A stretch of 64,000 nucleotides of DNA from Lachnospiraceae bacterium (GCA_009911185.1 QXWW01000013.1:42231-106230), one strand, 5' to 3'. Shown: positions 45,555 through 55,443, counted from the stretch's first letter. The notes: generated from the letters alone by a model not told the origin. Numbers and translations: made by a program.

Positions 45555-46004
45555 TTATATCCGCACTTTAAAAATTGCCTTCTTTACCGTTTGCGGCTCT
45601 CCTGCCGCCACCGCAGTACGATGCCCGTCAGCAGGATAACAGATTAGGAAATCCCCCGGCCTTAATATGACGGAACCGTTCTTTTCTCCTTGCATAGGCA
45701 GAAAATCCTCTTCTGCCACATATTCCTTAAGATGCATATTCCAAATAAAGTTTACATCTATCTGTTCCTCCCCCCTAAGCATAACATGGACGTCAAGGTA
45801 CTTTTTATGAGCTTCCCAAAACCGATTTTCGGCTGCCGTTGTCATATACTCCACCACGTTTACAAACAGCCTTTCCCCATCAATTTCATGGCTGCCCCTT
45901 TCATAAGCACCCAGATCATGATTACGATAATAAGCATAGCATTCTTTTACGGAATGATCCAAAAAAGAAAATTCGTCCATATGATTTACATTTCCAAAAA
46001 TCAT
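45555..46004 (-). CDS. YhcH/YjgK/YiaL family cupin (DUF386)
   Basis: A 149-residue cupin-like protein with HKKYLDVHVMLRGEEQIDVN and FLICYPADGHRTAVA, which carry the putative metal-binding His/Glu residues. E. coli homologues in nan operons are reported to act on sialic acid anomers; that role fits this context. It lies between the transporter (12 bp) and the kinase. Confidence 0.9.
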   Translation of the reverse strand: MIFGNVNHMDEFSFLDHSVKECYAYYRNHDLGAYERGSHEIDGERLFVNVVEYMTTAAENRFWEAHKKYLDVHVMLRGEEQIDVNFIWNMHLKEYVAEEDFLPMQGEKNGSVILRPGDFLICYPADGHRTAVAAGEPQTVKKAIFKVRI

Positions 46005-46016
46005 CTTTTTCTCCTC

Positions 46017-47519
46017 CTATGATTTGTAAATAGTAGTATTTGGAGCCGGAACTGTATCATCCCCTTTTATTTTTCTATATGCGAAACTTGCCAAAAGCCC
46101 TACAACCAGAGAAACCGCAATGGAGATAATAGAGTATGACCAGATAGACACTGCCTCTGCCGGAACAAAATATTTAATATATACCATAACCAATGTTGCT
46201 GCGAGAAAAGCTGTTGCCGCGCCAAAAGTATTTGCTATTTTGGTAAATGCCCCCAAAATAAACATTCCAATCAGAATACCAAGCACCAGTCCCATAAATC
46301 CATTGAACCACTCATATGCAGATTTGACGCCTCCGTTTGCCAGTACCATGGCCACCACAATTGCAAACACTCCAACCGCAAGCGACACATACTGTCCGAT
46401 TTTCGTCTGCTTCTCAAAACTTAATTCTTTCTTACTAAGACGTGCCTGGATATCCAACGTCCAGCTTGAAGCAACTGAATTAAGCCCTGTGGACAAGGTC
46501 GACTGTGAAGCCGCATAAATTGCTGCCAGAAGAATCCCCGTAACGCCGACCGGAAGCTCAAACGCAATATAAGAAGCAAATATCTGATCCTGAGCCGCCG
46601 CAGGCGGAAGTGTATTTTGCTGGTAAAATACATAGAGACCGGTACCAATCAAGTAGAATACCGTGGCAATAAAAATTGACAGCGCTCCATTGGCAAGCAT
46701 CATTTTATTGAGCTTTTTCGTATCTGTGGTAGTGGTAAAACGCTGTACAATGTCCTGGCTTGATACATAGGACCCCATCGTGTTAAACCCTGCACCCACA
46801 ATCATAATAAAAACACTGTCCTTTAAAATATTAGGGTTGAAAACAGGCTGGTCTTCGGCAAGGAATTTTCCCTGTGACAAAACTGTAAAAATTGTCCCGG
46901 CTCCGCCGTCAATATGCAAAATCAAATATACCAATGCAAATGTAACTCCGATTAACAATACCGAACCCTGGATAAAATCTGTCCACAACACCGATTTCAG
47001 CCCTCCCGTATAGGAATAGATAATAGCTATCACTCCCATAATGATAATCAGAAGATTCACACTAAGTCCGGTAAGGCTTCCCAGCACCATACAGGGAAGG
47101 TACATGATAATGGACATGCGCCCTACCTGATAGACAATAAACGTAACCGCCCCTAACACCCGAAGCCCCTTGCTTCCAAAACGAAGCTCCAGATAATGGT
47201 AAGCCGTATCAATATCAAGTTTACTATATATCGGCAGAAAAAAACGGATAGTAAGTGGAATCGCCAGCAGCATACCCAACTGCGCAAACCACATAATCCA
47301 TGTCCCCGCATAGGAATTTCCCGCCAGAGATAAAAAGGAAATCGGACTTAACAAAGTTGCAAATATCGACACGGAGGTTACCCACCAGGGTACTGTCCCA
47401 TCTCCTTTAAAATACTCTTTTCCTTTCATATCTTTTTTGGCAAAATGCAGACCAGCAAATAATACCGCCGCCAGATATACAATTAATATTATGAAATCAA
47501 TGACTGTGAATCCCTGCAT
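46017..47519 (-). CDS. sodium:solute symporter, probable sialic acid transporter
   Basis: A 500-residue SSS-family protein with about 13 membrane helices. TVPWWVTSVSIFATLLSPISFL contains the conserved WW..S Na+ site region, and YSYTGGLKSVLWTDFIQG is the family signature. Sodium-coupled uptake of Neu5Ac is inferred from position between nanA and yhcH; the alternative ABC or TRAP sialate importers are absent. Confidence 0.9.
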   Translation of the reverse strand: MQGFTVIDFIILIVYLAAVLFAGLHFAKKDMKGKEYFKGDGTVPWWVTSVSIFATLLSPISFLSLAGNSYAGTWIMWFAQLGMLLAIPLTIRFFLPIYSKLDIDTAYHYLELRFGSKGLRVLGAVTFIVYQVGRMSIIMYLPCMVLGSLTGLSVNLLIIIMGVIAIIYSYTGGLKSVLWTDFIQGSVLLIGVTFALVYLILHIDGGAGTIFTVLSQGKFLAEDQPVFNPNILKDSVFIMIVGAGFNTMGSYVSSQDIVQRFTTTTDTKKLNKMMLANGALSIFIATVFYLIGTGLYVFYQQNTLPPAAAQDQIFASYIAFELPVGVTGILLAAIYAASQSTLSTGLNSVASSWTLDIQARLSKKELSFEKQTKIGQYVSLAVGVFAIVVAMVLANGGVKSAYEWFNGFMGLVLGILIGMFILGAFTKIANTFGAATAFLAATLVMVYIKYFVPAEAVSIWSYSIISIAVSLVVGLLASFAYRKIKGDDTVPAPNTTIYKS

Positions 47520-47649
47520 AGCTTTATCCTCCTGCTACAATATATTTAGGAAATCTCTTTTACCGCAAGTAAGGACTTACCTGTCTCGGTCAAAGGGGGC
47601 AAACGTGGGAGCAATTGCGCGCCGTATTCCTCCCGGACTTTGAATTTTC

Positions 47650-48570
47650 TTACAAAAGATATTTATCTTTTGCCGCGCGGATCATCCCCGCAGCCTCTTC
47701 AACAATTACCGTATCTGCGTCAGTCAATGCCGGAAGCGGTTTTCTTACGCCTCCCAGTTCCAGATTCTCATTGATTTTAAGAACTGCCTTAATCACTCCA
47801 TACATATTTCCAACTGCAGAACACATTTTATAAATAATCTCATTGACCGCATACTGGATTTCTCTCGCCTTTCCAAGTTCGCCTGCCTTCACATACGCAT
47901 CCATTTTCAGAAATAATTCCGGCATAGCCCCATAAGTCCCTCCAATTGCACCTTCTGCCCCGATGACGCGGCCGCTGATAAACTGCTCGTCAGGACCATT
48001 AAAAATAACATAATCTTCTCCTGCCTGCGCGCAAAACATCTGGATATCCTGTACAGGCATAGAAGAATTTTTAACACCTATCACTCTCGGATTTTTCTTC
48101 ATCTCTGCAAACAGCCTCTGTGTGAGGGCCACTCCTGCCAGCTGGGGAATATTATAAATAACAAAATCGGTATTGGGCGCCGCTTCACTAATATCATTCC
48201 AATAGCGGGCAATTGCGTGTTCCGGCAACCGGAAATAAATCGGTGGAATCGCAGCAATTGCGTCCACTCCAAGGCTTTCCGCATGGCGTGCAAGTTCCAT
48301 ACTGTCACTGGTATTGTTACATGCTACATGAGCTATTACTGTAAGCCTGCCCTGTGCAGACTTCATTACCTGTTCCAGTATCAGCTTTTTATCTTCCACG
48401 CTCTGGTAGATGCACTCTCCCGACGAACCATTGACATAAACCCCTTTAACCCCTTTCTTAATAAAATATTTTGTAAGCTCTTGTACACCTTCGGCACTAA
48501 CCCTGCCCTCTTTGTCATAACATGCATAAAATGCCGGAAGCACACCTTTGTATTTGTCAAGATTTCTCAT
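47650..48570 (-). CDS. nanA: N-acetylneuraminate lyase
   Basis: NanA splits Neu5Ac into ManNAc and pyruvate through a Schiff base. About 306 residues from MRNLDKYKGVLPAFYACYD (GGAG 9 bp upstream). The carboxylate-binding loop is VNGSSGECIY, the Tyr in FVIYNIPQLAGV and the Schiff-base Lys in VIGVKNSSMPVQD. The length and the GSSGE loop favour the lyase over dihydrodipicolinate synthase, as does the operon. Confidence 0.92.
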   Translation of the reverse strand: MRNLDKYKGVLPAFYACYDKEGRVSAEGVQELTKYFIKKGVKGVYVNGSSGECIYQSVEDKKLILEQVMKSAQGRLTVIAHVACNNTSDSMELARHAESLGVDAIAAIPPIYFRLPEHAIARYWNDISEAAPNTDFVIYNIPQLAGVALTQRLFAEMKKNPRVIGVKNSSMPVQDIQMFCAQAGEDYVIFNGPDEQFISGRVIGAEGAIGGTYGAMPELFLKMDAYVKAGELGKAREIQYAVNEIIYKMCSAVGNMYGVIKAVLKINENLELGGVRKPLPALTDADTVIVEEAAGMIRAAKDKYLL

Positions 48571-48670
48571 TATACACTTCTCCTTTTTTGTCACTCATTG
48601 TTTTTCCATATGTCTTCGTACGTGGCTTTGCTCTCATCACCCCTGCAGGCTGCCTTACGATTGCATAAAG

Positions 48671-49372
48671 CTAATTGCTTCCCTTACCGAGCGCTTCTGC
48701 AAATGATTTTGTGATAAGCTGCGGCCTTGTAATCACGGAACCTACCACCACGCTGAAAGCACCCAGTTCAATCACCCTTCTCGCCTTCTGCGGCGTATTA
48801 ATGTTCCCCTCTGCAATCACCCTGTGCTTCACGCCTGCTATGATCTCTCTTAAAATGCGAAAATCATCCGCCTCAATTTTGTCATTTCTGCTTTGCGGCG
48901 TATATCCGACCATCGTAGTTCCGATAAAATCAAACCCCAGACGGTCCGCATAAACCGCCTCTTCCACTGTAGAACAGTCTGCCATCCAAAGCTGATGCGG
49001 ATATTTTTCCCGAATCTGGTGAAAAAAATCCTCCAGGCTTACTCCCTTCGGACGAAGTGAAGCAGTAGCGTCAAGTGCAATAATCTCTGGTCTGACCTCC
49101 ATCAGCTCATCCACCTCTTTTATCGTAGGCGTAATATAGACTTCACTGTCTTCATAATCTCTCTTCACAATTCCAATAATCGGAAGATCTACTTTAGATT
49201 GAATTTCCTCAATATCTTCCTTCGTGTTAGCACGGATTCCATATGCTCCTCCTTCTCTCGCCGCCAATGCCATTCTCCCCATAATAAAAGATGAATGCAG
49301 CGGCTCATGTGGTAATGCCTGGCAGGACACAATCAGCTTTCCCCGCAGACTTTCTACTCTGTTCTCTGTCAT
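48671..49372 (-). CDS. nanE: N-acetylmannosamine-6-phosphate 2-epimerase
   Basis: NanE turns ManNAc-6-P into GlcNAc-6-P. About 233 residues from [25 protein letters not shown] lies 9 bp before, and the earlier in-frame ATG (49414) has none. TIM-barrel phosphate-binding motifs are visible in [15 protein letters not shown] and [14 protein letters not shown]. It is the first gene of the nan operon. Confidence 0.93.
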   Translation of the reverse strand: MTENRVESLRGKLIVSCQALPHEPLHSSFIMGRMALAAREGGAYGIRANTKEDIEEIQSKVDLPIIGIVKRDYEDSEVYITPTIKEVDELMEVRPEIIALDATASLRPKGVSLEDFFHQIREKYPHQLWMADCSTVEEAVYADRLGFDFIGTTMVGYTPQSRNDKIEADDFRILREIIAGVKHRVIAEGNINTPQKARRVIELGAFSVVVGSVITRPQLITKSFAEALGKGSN

Positions 49373-49414
49373 TTGCTCAGACCTCCTATGCAGCAACCTC
49401 AATATATCAGGCAT

Positions 49415-49548
49415 ATTTTATTTTCCATTATTTCACGCGTCAGAAAATGCTTTTTTCACTTTCATTGACGATTTCACTAAAACCTTGTTCTTTCCATCTC
49501 TGAAAGTATTTCCAATAATATTAAATTTTATTGAAAATATTATTTTAA
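49415..49548 (-). promoter_or_regulatory. nan operon control region
   Basis: A possible promoter (CTGACG, 17 bp, TAAAAT; 49415-49443) precedes nanE. In the divergent gap to nagB two AT-rich quasi-dyads occur, TGAAAGTATTTCCA (49501-49514) and TTGAAAATATTATTTTAA (49531-49548), of the kind bound by RpiR/NanR-like repressors. No regulator gene is present in the cluster, so the operator role is speculative. Confidence 0.35.
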
Positions 49549-49725
49549 TGGTTCTATTTGGAAAATGAACGGGAATGTCACCATATTCTTCCTGAGCGAC
49601 GTCAAAACTTATTTTTTTATGGCAATTACTTATATAACTCAGGATTTTACATAAAATAATATTTCATCTGCAAGGCGTATTATCAACGGTATGACGACGC
49701 AATTTGGAGAAAGGAACGCAAATCT

Positions 49726-50451
49726 ATGGAAATTTACAGAGCAAAAGATTACAAAGATTTAAGCCGAAAGGCCGCAAATATCATTCAGGCACAGGTAATT
49801 TTAAAACCAGATTCCATACTCGGTCTTGCCACCGGATCTTCACCTGTAGGAGTTTATGAAAAGTTAATTGAGTGGTATCAAAAAGGAGATTTAGATTTTT
49901 CTAAGGCGTCCAGTATTAATTTGGACGAATATAAAGGGCTTCCGCCGGAAAACTGTCAAAGCTACCGCTATTTTATGAATACAAAATTCTTTGATCATAT
50001 CAATATTGATAAATCACGCACATTCATTCCCAATGGTTTAGAACCAGATGCAGATAAGACATGCCGGGAATATGACAATATTATTGAAAGCTGTGGAGGC
50101 GTAGACTTACAGCTTCTGGGCCTTGGGCATAACGGGCATATAGGATTTAATGAACCTGCCGACGCATTCTCCCGCGGTACTCACTGCGTGAATCTTACTT
50201 CCAGCACCATAAATGCAAATAAACGCTTTTTTAGCTCTGAAGCAGATGTTCCCCGGCAGGCATACACTATGGGAATCCGAAGTATCATGCTTGCCAAAAA
50301 GATTCTGGTTATTGTAAGTGGCAAAGACAAAGCCTCTATCCTGAAAAAAGTCCTGTACGGTCCAATTACTCCGCAAATCCCGGCTTCCATTCTGCAGCTT
50401 CACGCAAATGTAACCATTGTGGCCGATGAGGCTGCGTTGACACAAATGTAG
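49726..50451 (+). CDS. nagB: glucosamine-6-phosphate deaminase
   Basis: NagB isomerises and deaminates GlcN-6-P to fructose-6-P plus ammonia. 241 residues; phosphate loop LGLATGSSPVGVYEKL, catalytic Asp in INLDEYKGLP, and LLGLGHNGHIGFNEPAD. It is divergent from the nan operon and completes the route to glycolysis. GAGAAAGGAACG precedes the start. Confidence 0.95.
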   Translation: MEIYRAKDYKDLSRKAANIIQAQVILKPDSILGLATGSSPVGVYEKLIEWYQKGDLDFSKASSINLDEYKGLPPENCQSYRYFMNTKFFDHINIDKSRTFIPNGLEPDADKTCREYDNIIESCGGVDLQLLGLGHNGHIGFNEPADAFSRGTHCVNLTSSTINANKRFFSSEADVPRQAYTMGIRSIMLAKKILVIVSGKDKASILKKVLYGPITPQIPASILQLHANVTIVADEAALTQM

Positions 50452-50461
50452 AAAGAAACAC

Positions 50462-50520
50462 AGGGATACCCTGCGGAAATGCGCGCCTTTCGGCACTAAC
50501 ATATTCCGCAGAGTATCCCT
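50462..50520 (+). terminator. long hairpin after nagB
   Basis: AGGGATACCCTGCGGAA pairs with TTCCGCAGAGTATCCCT (one mismatch) around a 20-odd nt loop, 10 bp after the nagB stop. The following T-tract is short (ATTTCT). The remaining bases to 50729 show nothing further. Confidence 0.7.
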
Positions 50521-50729
50521 ATTTCTAAGATCCGTAATTATTTCTGGACGCACAAAATAAAGGGGATCTGCCAGGTAAGCCACACTTTCCATTATGCTGC
50601 GTTCTCTTCCTTTTTGCCTTCAAACTTCCAGAATTTATTGTATAAGAACCGATGATATTTATTAATATTTGTACCTATCGCATACAGCATAAACTCTTTG
50701 TATGCTTTATCTGCAAAACGGTGATGAAA

Positions 50730-51131
50730 TCACCGGAAATCATCATTTTTCTTGATATTTATCTTTTTCAAGATACGTTCATACTGCTGTTTTGTAATTT
50801 GTTTACTGGCATATAATTGTTTCAATTTCTCTTTTGAATATCCTGCCAAAGCAGCGTCTGGTATTTTTTTACCAGAACCAGTAATGCTGTTTTTATCAGA
50901 AAGGGGCAGATGTTCTGTCTCTGTATGTACTCCCAACAATCTTGCTTCCTCACTTATTTCCAGCGTATCACCGTTTTTTGATATGGCATTATAATTTTTC
51001 TTCAGACTTATTTCCATATTGACATACTCTCCTCTTGCATGTCCTTTGACTTTTCCTGATACTGCTCCCTGAGACGAATTTTCTGCATTTACTGTTTTTT
51101 CCAAAACAGATTTCGTTACTTTATTATCCAT
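50730..51131 (-). CDS. hypothetical protein, 133 residues
   Basis: Not recognised. It is hydrophilic with no membrane segment. The centre reads SKNGDTLEISEEARLLG, a D.LEISEEA pattern that also occurs in FlgM-like and other small regulatory proteins, and the C-terminus YSKEKLKQLYASKQITKQQ, YERILKKI looks like a small helical hairpin. It has its own ribosome site (GGAAGGAGACT). Single gene between nagB and pssA. No function assigned. Confidence 0.65.
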   Translation of the reverse strand: MDNKVTKSVLEKTVNAENSSQGAVSGKVKGHARGEYVNMEISLKKNYNAISKNGDTLEISEEARLLGVHTETEHLPLSDKNSITGSGKKIPDAALAGYSKEKLKQLYASKQITKQQYERILKKINIKKNDDFR

Positions 51132-51267
51132 TACATAGTCTCCTTCCTATTTATTTTGGCTACACTTTCTTCCATACACGCCGGAATCATTCTCAAAGCA
51201 ATTGGTCTCACCCAAAATAATTTCCTTTGTATTTTCTTAAAATAAAGTTTTCTTCCAAACGATTTTC

Positions 51268-51909
51268 TCATAGCACATCCCAGCCCATAATAAACACCAT
51301 TCCTAATGCCTCAAGGAAACCAAGAATAATAACCCCTGCTTTCCCAAGCACTCCCAACTTTTTAATTTCAACAGGCGCAAGAAATCCCGCTCCCATAAAA
51401 CTCAAAAGTATAGGAAAACAAATAACACTTTTACACACCCTGCAATCATATAACAAATAAACTGCTGGAAATACCACCGCAATAAAAGTTACCGGAATCC
51501 CCAGATAACTTTTCCGTTTCTCTGTGCTCCCCCTCTGCCGTTCCTCCTCCTGAACATTAAAATACGCCAGACGTATTAGTGCACACAAAACATATATAGA
51601 AGCTATCAATCCTGTCAATGCATCTTTGCCGGAAATTATATATACAAAAATCCCCGGAAAAACACCGAAACTTATCATATCACTTAAGGAATCTATTTGA
51701 ATCCCGAATCTTCTTTCCCTTTCGTTCCTTGTTTTTGTAGTTGCTACTGATCCATCAAACATATCACAAATACCTGCCAGCATCAGGCAAAATACGGCTT
51801 CCCAATAACTTTCCCCCAACACCAGCAGTACCCCATAAAACGCAAATAACATTCCGCAATAAGTAAGAATTACCGTATAATCATAATACCCAAGTAATTT
51901 TTTCTTCAT
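51268..51909 (-). CDS. pssA: CDP-diacylglycerol-serine O-phosphatidyltransferase
   Basis: A 213-residue CDP-alcohol phosphotransferase with about six helices. The catalytic motif is CDMFDGSVATTKTRN followed by GIQIDSLSDMISFGVFP, i.e. DGxxA..(T/R)...G...D...D; a Thr stands where Arg is usual. The DSLSDMISFG segment is typical of PssA. Makes phosphatidylserine. It lies 16 bp after the TVP38 gene. Confidence 0.85.
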   Translation of the reverse strand: MKKKLLGYYDYTVILTYCGMLFAFYGVLLVLGESYWEAVFCLMLAGICDMFDGSVATTKTRNERERRFGIQIDSLSDMISFGVFPGIFVYIISGKDALTGLIASIYVLCALIRLAYFNVQEEERQRGSTEKRKSYLGIPVTFIAVVFPAVYLLYDCRVCKSVICFPILLSFMGAGFLAPVEIKKLGVLGKAGVIILGFLEALGMVFIMGWDVL

Positions 51910-51925
51910 CCCGTCCCCCCATGTA

Positions 51926-52480
51926 CTATATCAACCCAAATGCAATACTGTATGCCAAAATACACCAAGGTTTCCCCAAAATAATAATCCATATAAATTT
52001 TTTACTGTTCATTTTTATTAATCCTGAAAAATAACACAAAAAATCGTCTGGAAATAATGGGAGCAGCGTTGCGAAAAAAAGAAAACGTTCATATGATCTA
52101 CTTTTTTCCACCCGCCCACTCCATTTTTCATATTGCTTTGCCGGAAACATGGCAAGCACAATATCCATGCCATATTTCTTTGCTAAAAAATAAGCGGTAA
52201 CAGATCCAAGGCTGATACCTATATAATTACACCAAAATCCTGTCATGCTCCCAAATGCAGCGGCTCCCGCCGCACAGCCCAAATAACCGGGCAATACCGG
52301 AACCACTACCTGAAATGCCTGAAACACTGTAAGTATTATTGGCGCAACTATGCCAAAGTCTTTTATGTAATTCTGTAAAGACTCCACCGAATCAAATTTC
52401 TGATTAAAAAACTGTTCTGATAAAATAAGAAGTATGATAATAAATCCTGCCAAAACCCATATTTTTATCCTTTTATCCAC
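51926..52480 (-). CDS. TVP38/TMEM64 (DedA-like) membrane protein
   Basis: 184 residues, about five membrane helices. The SNARE-associated/DedA core includes VVVPVLPGYLGCAAGAAAFG, FWCNYIGISLGSVTAYFLAK and FLFFATLLPLFPDDFLCYFS, with the family's central F.PGD-like region changed to FPDD. Related proteins affect lipid distribution; coupling to pssA fits that. Substrate unknown. Confidence 0.85.
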   Translation of the reverse strand: MDKRIKIWVLAGFIIILLILSEQFFNQKFDSVESLQNYIKDFGIVAPIILTVFQAFQVVVPVLPGYLGCAAGAAAFGSMTGFWCNYIGISLGSVTAYFLAKKYGMDIVLAMFPAKQYEKWSGRVEKSRSYERFLFFATLLPLFPDDFLCYFSGLIKMNSKKFIWIIILGKPWCILAYSIAFGLI

Positions 52481-52615
52481 GTTGCATTCCCTTTCCTATT
52501 GTTCTGATATCAGCTTTTCATATAATGCCTCTCCTATTTTCCTTCTCTTTTGCTTTAAATATAAAGCATATTTCTTAAACAACTTTTAACTCATTTCTTA
52601 AACTTTCTTAACTGC

Positions 52616-52650
52616 AAAAAAGATGGGAATCCATCTAAGAAATCCCATCT
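52616..52650 (-). terminator. terminator of the RR-HK operon
   Basis: AGATGGGA and TCCCATCT on the minus strand, followed by a run of T, 18 bp beyond the kinase stop. Confidence 0.85.
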
Positions 52651-52667
52651 CACCTTAAATTTTCTTT

Positions 52668-53984
52668 CTAATCTTTTTTATACTGAAACCTTAGGCATAC
52701 CTGAAATCTTTCCGGTGTTTGTATTACCTCACATCTGCCATTCATTTCCATCATCATCATTTTTATATTACGGATTCCAATATTGTAGCTGTCTGTATCC
52801 CCATTGTGATTTGTGCAGGCATTTTCAAAGGTAATACACATCTCACCCTCATAATATTCATCCCATATAAATACAAGCGCTTCGGTATCTGCATATTTCA
52901 AAATATTGGAAGTTATATTATCCAATATCCTTATCAGATACTCTTCACATATCAACATCTGGCCTTGTTTCCACTGCATATTGGCTTTTACCTTCAATCC
53001 CCTTTCTTGTAAATAATGACACATATCTGACAGCTCATCAAAGAATCCTTTATGGGATGATATATATTCTGCCTGCATATGCTCTTTTTCTTCATCACAA
53101 ACTGAATATTCCAGCAGCCTGTCTGATAAATCCTTCATAAATTGTATTTTCTTTATAATCTTATCTATATATTTTTGTTTCTGTTCCTCATCTTCATACT
53201 TTTTATTTTGTAAAATTTCTGCATATAATAATACTGAAGTAAGCGGTGTACGCAGATCATGCGACATTTCTGTTACCATTTCTTGATTGGTTTTCGTCAG
53301 ACACTCTGCTTTTCCTATCTGGTTTTTAAAGGAAACCCTCATGGCATTTAATCCTTTGGCCAGATTCGTAATTTCATCATTTCCCTGTGACAGAACCTTA
53401 TACTCCAGATTTCCGCCTTCAAGAATTTCAATATCTCTGCTCAACTGATTAATATAGCGTATCTTCCTGCGGATTCCAAACATCGTAATCAATATAAATA
53501 ACGAGCATGACGCTATAATATTTACTGCCAGCGCAATTGTATATGCATTATAGGCATACATCCCCATAATAAATACCTGCACTGTCCCATCACTCAGTTC
53601 AATATCATAATAGCTGTCTGACGGATATAGTGAAAAATCATCGTCCTCCGACTGTATCTCATCCATTCCAAAATCCGAAACATAAACCCATTTGCCATCT
53701 TTCCTGATCTGTAAATAAATCAGCCTGTTATGGCTTATCCATTCATCCAGCCTTTGCAGTTCCTCTGATGAAATCCCCTGTCTTATTACATATTTTTGCA
53801 ATTTCGTTATATATTTGTCATTATAGCTTTTCACTATGTTTCGATTTTCATAATACCGATCAATCTGCTGTTCTATCACAAACTCGCTAATTATAAAAAA
53901 CAAGATGCTGAGTATGCCGGCAAAGAACAGCAATAAAAACCATTCCAGATAGAGGGATACGCCCCTTTTACTTTTCGCCTTCAA
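52668..53984 (-). CDS. membrane sensor histidine kinase
   Basis: 438 residues. Helices at about 10-32 and 150-172 frame an outside domain of ~115 residues; HAMP follows, then HisKA with phospho-His in VTEMSHDLRTPLTSVLLY and an HATPase domain with LDNITSNILKYA (N box). The G boxes are unusual: NIGIRNIKMMM stands where GxGLG is expected, so the ATP lid is atypical, as in the group of kinases with short ATPase domains. The pair regulator starts 17 bp within. Confidence 0.88.
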   Translation of the reverse strand: MKAKSKRGVSLYLEWFLLLFFAGILSILFFIISEFVIEQQIDRYYENRNIVKSYNDKYITKLQKYVIRQGISSEELQRLDEWISHNRLIYLQIRKDGKWVYVSDFGMDEIQSEDDDFSLYPSDSYYDIELSDGTVQVFIMGMYAYNAYTIALAVNIIASCSLFILITMFGIRRKIRYINQLSRDIEILEGGNLEYKVLSQGNDEITNLAKGLNAMRVSFKNQIGKAECLTKTNQEMVTEMSHDLRTPLTSVLLYAEILQNKKYEDEEQKQKYIDKIIKKIQFMKDLSDRLLEYSVCDEEKEHMQAEYISSHKGFFDELSDMCHYLQERGLKVKANMQWKQGQMLICEEYLIRILDNITSNILKYADTEALVFIWDEYYEGEMCITFENACTNHNGDTDSYNIGIRNIKMMMMEMNGRCEVIQTPERFQVCLRFQYKKD

Positions 53985-54684
53985 AACGATACCCCTTTCC
54001 CCATACTGTTTTTATATAAGTAGGTTCCTGGTCATTCGGTTCTATTTTTACCCGCAGCTTGCGGATATGTACCATTACTGTCCCATTACAGTTATAAAAA
54101 TACGGCTCATTCCAGACAGATTCATACAGATTTTGGGCAGAAAAAATCTTTCCTTTATGCCGCATCATCAGCAAGAGCATATGATATTCAATATCCGATA
54201 ATTCCACCAATTTTCCATTTACCGTAACTTCATTAAAATGTGTATGAATCTCAATACCCCTGCTTCTGATATACTCTGCCTCCTCATCAGCTTTCTGCTT
54301 ATCCGGTAAACTGCTATAAGCCGTATATCTCCTGATTTGCGCCTTTATCCTGCCAAGAAGCTCTGCATAGGAAAAAGGCTTTGTCAAATAATCATCCCCT
54401 CCCGCCATAAGCCCTAGCAATTTATCAGATTCCTGTGCTTTTGCAGTCAAAAACAGAATTGGAACATAAGATTTTTTTCTGATTTCTTCGCATACCCGAA
54501 GCCCTGACATTCCCGGCATCATAATGTCCAAAATGACCAAACTGGTATCTTCCGCTAAATCCAAAAGCCCAGCCTCGCCATTTTCCGCCTCCTTTACAAA
54601 ATAGCCTTCGCTTTCAAGCAAAACACGGACTCCCTCACGAATATCAGCGTCATCCTCAATCACAAGTACTTCTGCCTTCTCCAT
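53968..54684 (-). CDS. OmpR family response regulator
   Basis: 238 residues; receiver with VLVIEDDADIREG, phospho-Asp in LVILDIMMPGMSG, Lys in YLTKPFSYAELLG; winged helix ending MVHIRKLRVKIEPN and TVWGKGYRFEG. First gene of the two-component operon; the kinase start overlaps its 3' end by 17 bp. The regulon is unknown. The TVP38-pssA pair downstream is separated by a terminator. Confidence 0.92.
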   Translation of the reverse strand: MEKAEVLVIEDDADIREGVRVLLESEGYFVKEAENGEAGLLDLAEDTSLVILDIMMPGMSGLRVCEEIRKKSYVPILFLTAKAQESDKLLGLMAGGDDYLTKPFSYAELLGRIKAQIRRYTAYSSLPDKQKADEEAEYIRSRGIEIHTHFNEVTVNGKLVELSDIEYHMLLLMMRHKGKIFSAQNLYESVWNEPYFYNCNGTVMVHIRKLRVKIEPNDQEPTYIKTVWGKGYRFEGEK

Positions 54685-54716
54685 GCCATACCTCCAACTT
54701 CCATTATTTTTATCGT

Positions 54717-55256
54717 TTACTTCATTACTTTTTCAAAATAAAAGGATTCATCACATCCGAACGGCAAGCCATTTTCTATCTGCTCCAAGAGTTCATGCGG
54801 CTCCGGATAATATTCATTCCAGAATTTTACAATCTTAAAACCGCATTTGTTCACATAAAAATGAATATTGCGTTTTTCAAAGTATGGCGTTACCGTTTCC
54901 CATACCTCTGTATCCGGATATTTTTCCTCAATGGCCTTCCATGCTGCCTGACCAAACCCCTCATTATGATATTTCGGAGAAATAAAAAAGAAATCCAGGG
55001 AATTATGCTTCGTTGCGGGATGAATCCCCAGCACAGCGCCGCCGACTTTTTCATTACACTGTAAAATGTAAAAAACCACTGTATCTGACGCATAGAATGC
55101 TTCCTCCAACTCCCGATCATTTGGTATCGGCTCATTCTGCTTTCCAAAATTTTCTTCAACAGAATTTCCAAAAGCTTCCTGTATTCTCTTTTTAAAATCC
55201 TGTAGTTCCTCCTCCCTGACAGGCGTTAAAGTAATCTTGAAATCTATATTTTGCAT
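54717..55256 (-). CDS. GNAT family acetyltransferase
   Basis: About 179 residues from MQNIDFKITLTPVREEEL, chosen because GGAG lies 8 bp upstream (an in-frame ATG occurs 33 bp earlier). GNAT features: GGAVLGIHPATKHNSLDFFF strand, then the acetyl-CoA loop region YHNEGFGQAAWKAIEEKYP, and FYVNKCGFKIVKFWNEY at the end. The acceptor cannot be predicted. Confidence 0.85.
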   Translation of the reverse strand: MQNIDFKITLTPVREEELQDFKKRIQEAFGNSVEENFGKQNEPIPNDRELEEAFYASDTVVFYILQCNEKVGGAVLGIHPATKHNSLDFFFISPKYHNEGFGQAAWKAIEEKYPDTEVWETVTPYFEKRNIHFYVNKCGFKIVKFWNEYYPEPHELLEQIENGLPFGCDESFYFEKVMK

Positions 55257-55443
55257 ATCATCAACTCCATTTCCTTCATTAAAAATCATAATTTCATGGA
55301 ATCATATTCATTTTATCATCTTTTCCATAAAAATAACAGTTTACTTTTTTACAGGTTAATCAAACGCTTTGATAGACCTTTGACATTTTATTTTGGCACA
55401 ACGAAATATATCCTTATCCTCTCTAAAAAACTTTTACACTTTA

